Assembly: GCA_031216915.1 (NCBI GenBank)
Contig: CM062296.1
Span: forward strand, 456,024,681 to 456,088,680
From: Pictodentalium vernedei
Lineage: Eukaryota; Mollusca; Scaphopoda; Dentaliida; Dentaliidae
Reading direction: 5' to 3'
DNA length: 64,000 bases
Shown: positions 32,836 through 44,998 of the stretch, piece by piece
Numbering within the stretch: the first letter of the stretch is position 1
Layout: the number at the start of each line of letters is the position of its first letter
The notes under the pieces: model-generated
The model's database searches: none
What the model was told of the DNA's origin: nothing
The model's input: only the letters and a program-made list of their open reading frames with translations
Position numbers and translations under genes: made by a program

Positions 32836-34053
32836 TCCTCTGCATGCTGATGTCAATCCATGTATATCAAAATTTCAAGTAGACAAATGTTCCCACACTG
32901 CAGCCAGGGACTTTACCAATTCAGTTTTAGGTCTTGTTTCATATTAAAAGGTCATATCTGGGTTTATTGGATATCCTTGGCCAAATGACTATTTTTATTT
33001 TGTGATTGTGTGGATTCAGTAAATAATGCTCATAAATGGTGATATGGCCAAAGTAATTTGCTGATAGTTGTACTTGAAACTGTACAGTCTGGTGCATTTT
33101 AGTTGGAGGTCAAGACCACACAGAAGTGTTTAATGAGTAACCCAGATCTGTTTGTGAGCTGACATTTTACAGGTGACAAATGGGAAACCTTTTATGTAAA
33201 TTTGAATTAAGAAATCCTTTTGAAAAAATGAATTAGAAACCCATATGCATGAGAAATTGAAAATGTATTATTGCTGATAATACCATACCCCATGTGCTTA
33301 GCTCCTACGTGGGTCTTGGGTGGGCCAATATAAAGTGGCTTCTTTTCTTCAAAATTTGAATGCTGGAATATTTTGGTAGAAAAACATTGCGGTCAAATGC
33401 AAAGAAGCCAGAGTGGGGGTGGGGGGGGGGGGGCTGCACTGACAAGAGTGGAAGACCCCCTCTTACATTCATCTCTAGCTGGCCGTTATGATCCTCAAGT
33501 GATACTTTGCATCATGGCCCAATCAAATGCAAGAACCATGTAGTCTGTTATAGCTAAAACTCTTTCAAACAATGTAACAATAAATCCAGGGTCTAATTCA
33601 TGCACCAGAAGTTCTTCATTGCAACCAACTCATAAACCACTTGCAATAATTGCAAGTTTGGATTTAAAAACAAAATATTTCATAGTCCAATTGCCATTGT
33701 AAATTTTATGAGTTATTCACAGCAACGAACTCTGCAATCATCACACATTGCAAATTCTGCAACCTTTCCACATTCAATCCACAATCAACCTGCATGCAAA
33801 TATGTAAGTTGGGAAGTATTCTACAAGCTTCTCACACAAGATGTTAGCATCACACACATACTCCATGCTTGCGGGAAGCATGTGTCAAGTGTGCAATGTT
33901 TGCATGATACATGCCATTTCTACCAGGGAAGGGGACATAGCTGCATTTTGAAATACTGGTTTAGGGATGTCTATTGTCTGGTTCGTGGGATGTCTATCTT
34001 CTGGCTTTTACAGGTATTTTCTATGTTGGGTTATTTTATATTTCTCTTTCCAG
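32836..34053 (+). other. PAAF1 intron A-B, right part
   Basis: No gene. A G run sits at 33418-33433 and a palindrome CTTGCAATAATTGCAAG near 33640-33656. The long frame upstream of exon B (from 33708) is intron read-through, not a protein. Confidence 0.6.
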
Positions 34054-34145
34054 GTGACAAGGAGGTGTTAACAGATGGAAAAATGTTATTACTAGCTGTT
34101 GAGAACAAGACATTGCAGGCATTTGGTTTACAGAGTAGGAAAAAG
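34054..34145 (+). CDS. PAAF1: PAAF1 exon B
   Basis: 92-bp exon between the acceptor 'tttctctttccag' and the donor GTGGGG. It reads DKEVLTDGKMLLLAVENKT then LQAFGLQSRKK, matching the PAAF1 segment with KMLLLA, E.K.LQ and GLQSR. It enters in phase 1 (completing Ser) and leaves in phase 0, which fits exons A and C. The following intron is 29,077 bp and contains two DIRS elements and two nested stacks. Confidence 0.85.
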
Positions 34146-34801
34146 GTGGGGATTTCACTTGTTGGCATAGAAAGCTTTTTTTCAGTTGAGTTAAATTCTA
34201 GATTTTTTTAGCCAATCAATGTCTCTCCATCTAACAACTAAGTCAGCAAAAAAAGGATACTGAAGATTCAAACAAATTAGGTAAGGAGATTTTAACCTAG
34301 GATCACTAATTTTACCCTGTTGGTGCATTTTGAGGTGATGGTATTTCAGGTATCAACATTAGGTCACTGTGCACCTTACTTCATAGTCACTTGTTCCTGT
34401 GAAAATTTTTAAACAGTTGTGAACTAATGTGGATAAAATTATGAAGCAAATCTTGCCCGAGAATAGCAAGGACTCTTCTGAAGTCCTCTGGGTGAGTTGT
34501 GTGCAGTTTCTTTGGCAAGCATTGAGGCGAGCTGTTTTTGACACAATAAAGACTGTCAATGTTATACTATAAATGACTTGAGAAGAGAGCACTTGGTTGG
34601 ATTACTGCCATGTATAATGATTTGAGCACTAAATACTAGTTATTTCATACACAAGGAAACAAATGGCGAGAGAAAAAAAAGCAAAAAAGCTAAGATGTTC
34701 CATCCCTGCAAACCAAAGAGGTTTGGGGAGATGGATGGAGCATTTAAGCATTTTGTTAACAGCAGACACAAAGGTCAGTGGAGACGGCCAATGGGCATAA
34801 C
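34146..34801. other. intron DNA, no gene seen
   Basis: Short frames only, without motif or splice support. Confidence 0.5.
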
Positions 34802-35045
34802 TCTTAACCTTCAGAGTAATTTTAAAATATTTTTTATCAAATCTAGTCATGACTGCTCTGAAGCAGCCATGACTAGATTTGATGAAAAATTCATAAATAT
34901 TTTACAAGAAATCATTGGTTAAAAAGTTTCTACAATGTACAGGGAAAAATTTGGTTAAATTCCTTCAAATTTGACTTATTTTAATGGCAAGAGATTTGCT
35001 GCCCTTGGATGGAATATCTGCGAGCAGCATGCAAGGAGTTAACCC
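34802..35045. repeat. dispersed hairpin repeat Y, copy 2 (uninterrupted)
   Basis: Hairpin at 34831-34889: arms 'tttttatcaaatctagtcat' and 'atgactagatttgatgaaaaa', with inner GACTGCT/AGCAGCC. Flanking words 'aagaaatcattggt', 'ggcaagagat' and 'gagttaaccc' match copy 1 on both sides of its SINE, so it serves as the empty-site version. Confidence 0.8.
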
Positions 35046-35600
35046 ACTAATTATCACTGCTGGCCCCTAAGTTTGTAGATCTTGCTGTGTGCACACACTG
35101 CATTCAGTACAGTGAGCATAATAGTTGAAGAATTGTTTCCCAAATCCAAGGAAACTGAAACCGTCTGTTTGTGTTACAATTGTAAAGGAAGTGACTCAAA
35201 TTTTTAAACACCACAGTACTCTAACCGTCTCTCATAGCACTCATCAACTTAGGGCATGTTGCCCCTCCAATGTTATCGCAGACCAGAACAGGAGATGCAA
35301 TGTGTGGGGAGGAAAGGATGTTGAAGTTGCAATAAACAGCTGACCAGAAGGTTTAATGTTGGAAGCCTATTAGTTCTTTTTTGGCTGGGAGTGATCTTGC
35401 ATTCACTTAGAATTTACATTACAAAATATCTATTTGTTCATAGAATTTACTTGCTTGAAAACTCATTGAGTCAAGAAAAAAATCATGTATGAAGCTGTTC
35501 ACCTCTTACAAAGAGGTCTGAAGTAAATCATGCACCAGATCAAATTAGCCTTGCCAGGCACAAAAATATTTGACCACTTATGTGATTATGAACCTGCAAT
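35046..35600. other. intron DNA, no gene seen
   Basis: Short frames only. The left target duplication of the next SINE begins at 35601. Confidence 0.5.
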
Positions 35601-37015
35601 ATCAGCAAGGGAGCGTGTTGGCTCAGTGGTTACAGCATTGAACTTCAAACCGAGAGGTCCACGGTTCATTCCCCACCAGGGGTAACTGCATTGTGTCCTT
35701 AGGCAAGGCACTTAATTAGTGCTGAAACGATTGTTCGACTAGTCGACCTCGACTACTAAAAGAGTCGATGCTGAAATTTGCCAGTCGACTAGTCGGCACC
35801 TTCATTACGGAGATCATTGTTAAGTATAAGCATCAGACATACTATACTCTGATTGGCCACAGCTGACAGTAAAGTTGGCAGAGCCCTACTTTTCAGAAAA
35901 CTGAGGCAAAATATGTTGTTCATTTTAACCCAACTCCCGAAAATTTACAATTCCAGCACTTGCTTCTGTATTTGTTTAAAGGTTTACTTTAACTTACGCG
36001 CTCATGTTGAATCCAATTTGTTACATTATATGCCCGTATTGGCCAGGCCTTAAAATAACCAGGTTTGCATCGCATTTTGCAATACAAATCGCCTATTTAG
36101 CGACGCAATTCATAATTTGGAATCGCATTTTGCGAATAAGATTAAATATTGTCAAATTCATTCAATTAGCAATGTATCACCAAAGATTTATTCGGCTTCC
36201 GTTATAGCTACGAGAACTTACTATCAAGTAAAAAAAAACCACTTATCTATAACCTATCTTCATGAATATGAATTACCTAAACAAGCCTATTTAACATAAT
36301 TCTTTCCGAATATGGCGATGTGAGTGAAAATAATACAGGAATTCATCCAATTAAATAGTGTATTTTATTCTGGCGCCAAATGATTTATATCCACATCATC
36401 TGATTGGAAGTCTTCACTCACATGCTACATTCTCTGTCATTCAGTGAAATTTATAATCTTTTTTTTTTGAAGAATTGGTATATCAAAACTAGACTGCATT
36501 TTGGCACTGTATTTCACAGGTATGTATTTATGACACATCTACATACTGTGCCTAAGTTTTAATCACATGTTTGAAGTATTTGAAAAGTCATTTTTAATTG
36601 AAACCGCCAAAGTGACAGGAAACTCAAAATGCACAATGTGGATTCCGTTTCTGAAGAGAGACAGAGGTGAACCATGTGGTCTGTGACGCTTCACACGAAA
36701 TGACATAAAGCCTAAAAATAACTCTTGAACTGCCCCGTGTGAATGAAGCATTTCAAAATAGTAGGGGTAATTTTCTAAGAAATGAATATCAATATATCCC
36801 CTTCTGTGTTTGTTTTGAAAGTTTTTGATCTCATAAATATTCTCCACAACTAAGAAATATACCTGGCATTTATCATACATTCAAGCATGGGTGCAGATCA
36901 GAGGTGGGTGGGGATGACATGTCAACAAAACTTCAAATCAAATCACTTGCCAAGTTGCAAATTATAGTACGTGTCAAAATAAGTTGTAGCGTTTCACTGA
37001 ACAACTATGTATATT

Positions 37016-38863
37016 TAGCTCAACTTTGGCGAAGCCAAATTTGAGGTATTGTCATGGCCCATCGTCCGTCGACCGTCTGTCGCACCGTACACACGGCTCG
37101 GACTAGAGGCTGTATTTATGAACCGATCTTTACAAAACTTCTTGGGTACCTTTGTTATCATCGTGAGACGAGAACAAGTGTTTAGTATCATGGGATACAT
37201 CACATATATTACAGGTTTTTTTCTTGTGCATAAATTAGACTAACTTTGATTTATTTAGTGTTACTTTCAGCACTGTAACTGCAAATGCCAATACGGCTTG
37301 GGCTAGAGGCTTTATTTATGAACTGATCTTTACGAAACTTCTTGGATACCTTTGTTATCACTGTGGGGCAAGAACAAGTGTTTCTGGGTCCAATCTGAAA
37401 TTCAAGATGGCCACTGGCAGCCATTTTGTACAAAATTAGGTGCAATCAGATTTTTGCGCAGAACTTCCACATGAAAGCGCTGATTTGAATAATTTTTTGT
37501 GTGAATGTTTAGTACCAAGGGATACATCACATATAATACAGGTTTTTTTCTCGTGCATAAATTATGCCAATTAGACTAACTTTGATCTATTTAATGTTAC
37601 TTCAGCACTGTAACTGCAAATACCAATACGGCTCGGGCTAGAGGCCGTATTTATGAACCGATCTTTACAAAACTTCTTGGGTACCTTTGTTATCACCGTG
37701 GGACGAGAATGAGTGTTTTTGCGAGTGGTCCAAAATTCAAGATGGCTGCTGGCGGCCATTTTGTACCAAAATTATTTCAATCAGTTTTTTGTACAGAACT
37801 TCTGTATGAAAGTTCTGATTTGAATAAATTTATGTATGAATGTTTAGTAACATGGAATACATCACATATAATACAGGTTTTTTTCTCGAGCAGAAATTAT
37901 GCAAATCAGATGAACTTTGATTTATTCAGTGCTACTTATACACAGTAAGTGCATGTGTCAATACGGCTTGGGCTAGAGGCTGTATTTATGAACCGATCTT
38001 CACAAAACTTCTTGGGTACATTTGTTATCACCTTGGGATGAGAAGGTGTTTCTGGGTGCGGTCCAAAATTCAAGATGGCTGCCAGTGGCCATTTTGTACC
38101 GAAATTAGGTCCAATCAGTTTTTGTACACAACTTCTATACGGCTCAGGCTAGAGGCGGTATTTATGAACTGATCTTTACAAAACTTCTTGAGTACCTTTG
38201 TTATCACTGTGGGACGAGAACGAGTGTTTTTGGGTGCGGTCCAAAATTCAAGATGGCCACCAGCCTTTTTGTACCAAAATTAGTGCAATCAGTTTTTTGT
38301 ACAGAACTTCTGTATGAAAGTTCTGATTTGAATAAATTTTTGTAGGAATGTTTAGTAACATGGAATACATCACATATAATACAGGTTTTTTTCTCGTGCA
38401 GAAATTATGCAAATTAGATGAACTTTGATTAGTTCAGTGCTACTTATACACAGTAAGTTCACATGTCAATATGGCTCGGGCTGGAGTCTGTATTTATGAA
38501 CTGATCTTCACGAAACTTCTTGGGGTACCTTTGTTTATCACCTTGTGACAGGAACGAGTGTTTTGGGGTGCCTTTGTTATCACTGTGCTATGAGAACAAA
38601 TATTTTGGGGTTCAGTCAGACCCACTCTGGGACTCAAAGATTTCTTTTCTAGTTTAGCATCTAACTGTCACCCCACTTTTACAATACTTTACCTATATAT
38701 TTTTTACAGGCTACTGTCAGCATTTATGTACAGACCGTTACAATACTTTACATGTACCTTTGTTATCAGGTCATTACCTAGATGTTTGTCATTGCAGTGT
38801 CACACACTATACATGTACATATCTTAAACAAGTTGAGCTACAGTGTCATTGACACTTTCATTT
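37016..38863. mobile_element. pearl/Helentron-like element F, relative of B
   Basis: Same left hairpin (TAGCTCAACTTTGGCGAAGCC) and right end (GTTGAGCTACAGTGTCATTGAC) as element B, with the same core words 'ggctagaggc.gtatttatga', 'aattcaagatggc' and 'gccattttgtacc'. The tetranucleotide tract is short and degenerate (37060-37085). It lies inside the hAT-like element. Confidence 0.78.
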
Positions 38864-38876
38864 TTAAGACTTGGTA

Positions 38877-39496
38877 CCGTTTATGTCCATGTATAAGTCA
38901 CACTTTTTTACCTGGAAAATGTCCGGTTATAAATTACGCACACGTGCACCAGGTAAAGTCAGTTTCAATAGTACCAACAGTGCTTATGCAGGACAGTAAT
39001 TTGAAAACAGTTTGCGCTGTAACCTGCACATTAGTTGTATTTTTATTGGTTTTTCCGGAACGTTCTCACGTTCAGGAAAAACCAACATAAACACAACAAC
39101 TGCGCAGGTTACGGCGCAAATGGTGCTCTGATTCTGAAACTATGAAGTTTCAGTCACAAACAAGTGTTGGATTTTCTTGACAGGGATGAAGACATTGAGG
39201 TGATAAACAAACAACGAAAAACAAATAAATGCGAGTTTTTTTTAAATCTTTAATAATAGTTTTCCTTTATTCTTTTATCTTATTTACCACGTGATAACTT
39301 GTGAAAACTATTTCCGTTGCATCCCAAACTGCCACAAATTGGCAAAACGTAACTTGCAACTAATTCTTGTTGACTGCATATATTTGAAAATGGGTGTGCA
39401 ACTTATACAGGGACTTTAGGCAAAAGGGAGGAATTCCAAGTGTGAGTTGGGGGTGCGACTTATACATAGGGGTGACTTATACACGGACATATAGGG
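38877..39496. mobile_element. TA-flanked MITE
   Basis: 620 bp with imperfect terminal inverted repeats (about 27 bp: CCGTTTATGTCCATGTATAA / CCCTATATGTCCGTGTATAA) and TA on both sides (38875-38876, 39497-39498), consistent with a Tc1/mariner-pogo-type target. It contains a long internal hairpin. No transposase frame. Confidence 0.7.
39011..39120. repeat. long internal hairpin inside the MITE
   Basis: Two arms of about 46 bp (39011-39056 and 39075-39120) begin with TTTGCGCTGTAACCTGC and end with the complement of TTTGCGCCGTAACCTGC. The 18-bp centre (GGAACGTT...ACGTTC) pairs further. Could be a stem-loop RNA source or a nested fold-back insertion. Confidence 0.75.
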
Positions 39497-39861
39497 TAAG
39501 TAATCTTGTATTTTTGTAGCAAAATAGGCCGACTAGTCGACTTTAAGTCGATTACTACCGTCGACTTTCGAAAATAGCTAATCGTTTCAGCACTACACTT
39601 GATTCTGATTGCCCATGTGGGGGCACAGTGGCGCTGTGTACTAAGGTGTAATGCATATCGCTGGTGCACCTCTCTTCAACCAATGCACCCTGCTTGTGTG
39701 GAGTTAGTACATTGGTGAGTTTGACAGTTGCTCGCCATTGCTCAGTGGTTCTCTCTGGGTACTCAGGCTTCCTCCACCCATAAAACTGTCCGACTTGAAG
39801 TGACTCTGTCTGTCAAAAGTGTTGTTCAACTCCAATAAATAAATAAATAAATAATCAGCAA

Positions 39862-40240
39862 ATGTCTGAATTTTTGTCTCTGCCTTTTGGAAATTTTTTT
39901 ACTGTGGTGCCAGAACTGAAAGTTTTCCAGAATTAAGTGAGAGTTTGGGATTTGAGATTGTAATTTCATACCATGAGGTTATCAGTATTCTGAATTTTGA
40001 CAAAACCAGAACAGTGCGACGTCTATTATTTTCAAGTCAGGGTGAGTTAAATGATCACTTTTTGTCCATCGACTGTTGTCTGTCGTGAAGGTGGTGTTTG
40101 GGTCTTTTGATCCCAAACCACTGGCCACATTTTAATGAAATTTCATATGAGTAGTGGTTATATAGGGTCATTTGGGTTTTTCTTCAAATTGGATTTCTGC
40201 TCATATTGAGGAGGGTGTGGGATCAAAATGGCTCAATTTT
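39862..40240. other. intron DNA, no gene seen
   Basis: No exon or RNA gene recognised. The part near 40060-40190 ('ccatcgactgttgtctgtcg', 'aaccactggccacattttaa') resembles the start of a pearl-like core. Confidence 0.45.
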
Positions 40241-42935
40241 TAGCTCGCCTTGACAAAGTTAAGCTGAGCTAATCCCATCGGTCTCAATCCATCGTCTGTC
40301 AACACCATGTTTTGGTCTTCTCCTCCAAAACCACTGGGCCAATTCATGTGAAAGTTTATCTGAGTGATGGTCCCGAAGGGGCATTGCATTTTTGTCCAAC
40401 TCAACATGCCCAGCCCCATAGGGAGGGGGTGAGGGAAAATGCTCCAAAATATTTTTTAAATCTTCTCATGAACCAGTGGGTACAATGACTTGATATTTGT
40501 TATTGAGCTTCCTTTTGAGGTGTAGATTCAAGTTTGTTCAAACGACGTTCATGAAGCAATATTTGGCTTTGTAACGGGAGGGGAAAGATTTTTGGCCCCA
40601 CCCAAAATTTCTATTTTCTGAACTGATGGTCCAATTTTAACAAAATTTGGTATGTGGTATTATTGGATCATAAGAACTTGACTCATAAAAAAAAAATATT
40701 CCCGCATCCCCATGGGAACCCCAGGAGCTTAAAATAGAAATATTTTCAAACGCCCATATTTCCCAAACCACACAGAACAGAGAACTTTTATTTGGTATGA
40801 AGCATCCTTAAGACCAGTAGAATTGAGTGGTAAAAAAAATTGCCATCAGTTTTGTTAGGGTGTTCAGTAGAGGGCATCGAAAAAATGCTTAGCATATTTG
40901 CAAAAAATTTTTAAAACAAATTTTCTACAGAACCAATGGTCAGAATCTTTTGATATTCAGTATACAGCATCCATAGGAGGGTCAGATACAAGTTTGTAAA
41001 AATAAAGGCCATTGGTTCATATTTGGGCTCAAAACAGGAGCCCAAATTTTTAACTTAGGGCAATATTCTTTAAAAATCTTCTTCTTCAGAACCACTAGTC
41101 AGAATCTTTTAATGTTTGATATACATTGTTGTTATGAGGGGCAGATTCAAGATTGTTCAAACCAAGTCCCTAGGATAATATTTGGACATCCTATGGAAGC
41201 CCAAATTTTAACTTAGTTCAAAATTGGGAATAATTTTAAAAAATCTTCTTCAGATCCACCAGTCAGAATGCTTTCATATTTGGTATGCAACATTTCTAGG
41301 GGGGTCAGATTCAAGTTTGTTCACATCGAGAACCTGGGTTAATATTTGGGCTCCCAATGAAGAATTAGAAATTTTGTATTCAGTACCCTCTAGAGGTATG
41401 TAACTAAGATTAATCCACATAGGTTGTATCAAGGGGCTTCATAGGGGAGTTCCACATTTTAAATTATGATCAACTGAAGAAAAGGCATGATGCTCGGACT
41501 ATTTTAGTCACTCCTGAGGGGCTCAAAGATTGACAATGTATCCCAATGAGATGGATTGCTTAATGTAGATTCATTCTTGGACTCTGTTTATATCGTATTC
41601 TGCTTCAGGCCCCATGGGGCCTCTTGTTTTAAAAATTTTCTCATGAACCAGCTGTAGCAGAGACTTGATATTTGGTATACAGCTTTCTTTTGAGGTGTAG
41701 ACTCAAATTTGTTCAAGAGAAGTTCGAGGGGCAATATTTGTCGTTGTTATGGGAGGACAAGAATTTTTGCCCTGCCCCAAATTTCTATTTTCCAAACCGA
41801 GAGGCCGATTTGAACTAAATTTGATAAGAAGTATTAATGGGTCATAAGTACTTGTTTTATGCAGAAATAAATTTGTCAAAATGCCCGTGGGAACCACCGG
41901 AGCTAAAAATAGAAAAGATTTCAAACGCCCATATCTCCAAAACTACACTGCTCTGAGAATTCTTATTTGGTGTGAAGCTTCCTTAGGACCAACAGAATGG
42001 AATGGTCCAAAATATTGCTATTGGTTTTATCATAGGGTACTTTTTCGGGACTTTGAAAAAATGCTGAGTCAGCATTTTTTAACACTTTGTGGGTAATGGG
42101 GAAAACATTTAAGACTCTTCTTCTCCCAAACCACATTTCCAAAAGCTTTCAAATTTCACATATGACATCTTTGGAAGATTGTTTCACACGTTTGTCATGT
42201 TTGTTGAAATCAAATCCCTGGGTCCCTATTTGGGCTCTCTATGGGAGCCCAAATGTTTAAATTAGTGCAGTATGAGGAATATTCTTTAAAAATCATCTTC
42301 AGATCCACCATTCAGAATCTTTTGATATTTGGTATGCAGCATCCTTGGGGGGGGATTTTAGTTTGTTCAAGCCAAGTCTCTTGGTTCATATTTGGGCTCC
42401 CAGTGGGAGCCCGAATTATAACGTAGTTCAGTATTCAGTATGAGGAATTTTCTTTAAGAATCTTCTTGTTCAGATCTGGCAGTCGGAATGTTTTGATTTT
42501 GGTATTCAGGATCCTTAGGGAGGTGTGATTCAAGTTTGTTCAAGCCAAGTCTCTGAGTCCATATTTGGGCTCCCTGTGGGAGACCGAATTATAACTTTGT
42601 TCAATATGAGGAACATTCCTTAAAAATCTTCTTCTTCACATCCACCAGTAAGAATCTTTTGATATTTGGTATACTGTATCATTAGGGAGGTAAGATTCAA
42701 ATTTATTAAAGCCAAGTCCCCGAGTTCTTATTTGGGCTCACTATGGGAGCCCAAATTATAACTTAGTTCAACATGAGGAATATTTTTTTTTTCAGATCTA
42801 CCGGTCAGAATGTTTTGATATTTGGTATATGGTTTTCTTAATAGTGCAGATGCAAGTTTGTTCAAATCAGGATCCTCGGTTGATAGTTGTCAGTGTCAGT
42901 TGAGTACTCTCAGGCCCCAAGGGGCCTCTTGTTTT
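40241..42935. mobile_element. pearl/Helentron-like elements G and H
   Basis: G starts with the hairpin TAGCTCGCCTTGACAAAGTT...GAGCTA and ends CCCCATGGGGCCTCTTGTTTT (41630). H continues without a left hairpin and ends with CCCCAAGGGGCCTCTTGTTTT (42935), so the two share a right end. Cores are those of array D ('cagaatcttttgatatttgg', 'ttcaagtttgttcaaa', 'atatttgggctccc') and of element C ('ccatatttcccaaa', 'ccccatgggaacccc'). Non-coding. Confidence 0.7.
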
Positions 42936-43912
42936 ATAACCCCTGAGAGATTCTCTCAGGAGCATTATGTTTTCACCATGTCTGTCTGTCCGATGTCCGG
43001 CGTCCATCCGTTAACTTTTGATTTCCATCAAATAACTAAAGAACCACTTATTTGATCAAACCATAATTTTAGGGGTAAATAGTGGATGACTAGACAATGC
43101 TTCCTTTTGATTTTGGTCCAGCTAGCCAATTCAATATGCCCCCCATGACAGCCATATTGAATTTGGTTTCCGTCCAATAACTAGTGAATGTTAACTCAAA
43201 TTATTTTTATTTTTATGCCCCCCGACTTAGGTCAGGTGGCATATAATGATTGAAGTGTGCGTGTGTCCATCTGTGTATGTGTGTGTGTGTCCGAGCCAAT
43301 AATATGAAAACTGTTAGGGCCACAGTCATCAAACTTCACTCAATTATAAAGGACCATGGGAGGATGTGTCACACACCATAGCCGGGTTTGTACCTTCAAG
43401 GTCAAGGTCACATTTCAAGGTCACACTAAAAATCGGTCAATATTCGTGTCTCAGCCATAACTCAGAAACGAATCACAGTACAATTGTTAAACTTTTTTAC
43501 AAATGTTAAGGACAGTCAGAAGGTGTGTCGCATATAATAGTTACCGCCGCATCTGCAAGGTGAAGGTCACAAGGGGGTGGGGCATGTGTTACCTTAGTAA
43601 CATTCTTCTTGTTTAATTATGCATTGATGGTGTCTAGAAGAAGCTTCCTTTCAGTTTTGGAGCAATCAGTTGATCCAAGATGGCCACCAGTGGCCAATTC
43701 ATTATAGTGGCCATCTTGAATTTGATTTCCGTCCAATAACTAATGAATACTGACTCGAATCAATTTCAGTTATGGTTATTGGTGTCTGGTGTCTAGAGGA
43801 AGCTTCCTTTCAATTTGGGTCCTGCTAGCCAATTCAATATGGTCACCGTGGTAGCCACATTGAATTTGGTTTCCGTCCAATAACTAACGAATGCTGACTC
43901 AAATCAATTTAT
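42936..43912. mobile_element. two pearl/Helentron-like fragments (I, J), J cut by DIRS E3
   Basis: Fragment I begins with the palindrome CCCCTGAGAGATTCTCTCAGG (42943-42963) and a short CTGT tract. Fragment J begins ATGCCCCCCGACTTAGGTCA (about 43215) with a GTGT tract (43258-43290) and contains cores with 'tttccgtccaataactaatg' and 'gtctagaggaagcttccttt'. J stops at DIRS E3 (43913). Confidence 0.6.
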
Positions 43913-44998
43913 ATTTTTATACTGTACCAATGACCCAGACATAACTGGTGCTGGTTCTCAAAATCTAGGGCCAAACACAAATTTTGCCCCCCAATCCCCA
44001 AAATTTGCATCTAAAACCGAAAATAACATGTCCTAAATGGTCCTCCATACTTTTCCTCCACTGCGCATGCGCAGTGTCAAGGAGGTCTCGAAATTGGCGC
44101 CAATTATCAATCTTTGTTTGGCCCTTCATCAGTTCACATCTGACTGATATTTGTGCTTGTTAATCTCAGTTTAAATGATGCCAGACACATAAATATTAGA
44201 GAAATGGTGGATCTGAAGAGGAAATAGAAGGAGCAGAGGAAAAATTAGTGGCAGGAAATAATCAGGGCTGTAACTTAAAAATTTTTTATGAAATTTTGTT
44301 ATGTTCCCTAATTTCAAAGCATGGGCCTTTTGTTGTCATTCTTGCTATAAAGTTACACTGCTTGATCAGTGTTTCCTCTCACCCTTTCCTTTAGTCCCCC
44401 CTTGCTATTCTCCCATGCTTTTGGCATATTTTCTGTAATATTATTACTAAAATTTCTTGGGAGTTTTAGCTTGGTAACAGAATGAATTCTGTTTTTTCCC
44501 CATGTTTACGTCCTCACCCATGGGTGTTTAGGCGTTGTGTTCTGCATCTACCATCTGATGTTCTGCAGTTTCTTCCCTGGAAGTCTCTGTTTTGCATCAA
44601 ATAGTGTTGTAATTGGTAACTGATTTCGGGCCATGTTTATCAGTGCCTGGAGTCATGTTTCCGGTTTTTATACACTTTACATTGACAACGGTTTCTGTTG
44701 AGAGTGATTTCTTGTCTTTGTTTTAGTTTAATCATAACAAGATACATTATTATTATACGTAAGTCTTGCATTAATTTTTTTGAAATATTTTAAAAAATTT
44801 TGTCCACACTTAGGCTTTTTTGGGATCCATTGGGGCTCAATGTTACTTTCAGAAACTTGGGCTTTTCTGAAAAAATATTTTTTCAAAAAATTTTTTGATT
44901 TCATTTATTTTTTCTATATGTTAATGGATCATGTTATTATGTATCTTTTGTTTTCAGGGGTTGGTGTGAGTACTAGGACTGTTTGTGTTCTTTTCACA

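Larger units (their letters stand above)
35717..39595. mobile_element. hAT-like transposon, non-autonomous, with nested insertions
   Basis: 3879 bp with perfect 16-bp terminal inverted repeats TAGTGCTGAAACGATT / AATCGTTTCAGCACTA, subterminal CGACTAGTCGAC repeats (35740-35751, 39530-39541) and an 8-bp target duplication with one mismatch (CACTTAAT 35709-35716, CACTTGAT 39596-39603). About 2.5 kb of its length is pearl-like element F plus a TA-flanked MITE. No transposase is seen in the remainder (35717-37015), only short unrecognised frames. Confidence 0.82.
35609..39853 (+). mobile_element. tRNA-headed SINE, split by a hAT-like element
   Basis: Target duplication ATCAGCAA (35601-35608, 39854-39861). 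The head has a tRNA-like A box (TGGCTCAGTGGTTACAGC, 35619-35636) and B box (GGTCCACGGTTCATTCC, 35656-35672). The body resumes at 39596 and matches the 5S-headed SINE: GTGTCCTTAGGCAAGGCACTT, 'ggcgctgtgtactaa', GCTCAGTGGTTCTCTC, GGCTTCCTCCACC and an (AATA)n tail. The body and tail are therefore shared by two different RNA heads. Confidence 0.85.

Noticed and set aside
33708..34211. 167-codon protein covering PAAF1 exon B
   Set aside because: Only 34054-34145 matches PAAF1, with clean splice sites on both sides. The rest is intron read-through.
35609..35680. tRNA gene
   Set aside because: A and B boxes are present, but the sequence cannot close a full cloverleaf and continues into the SINE body.
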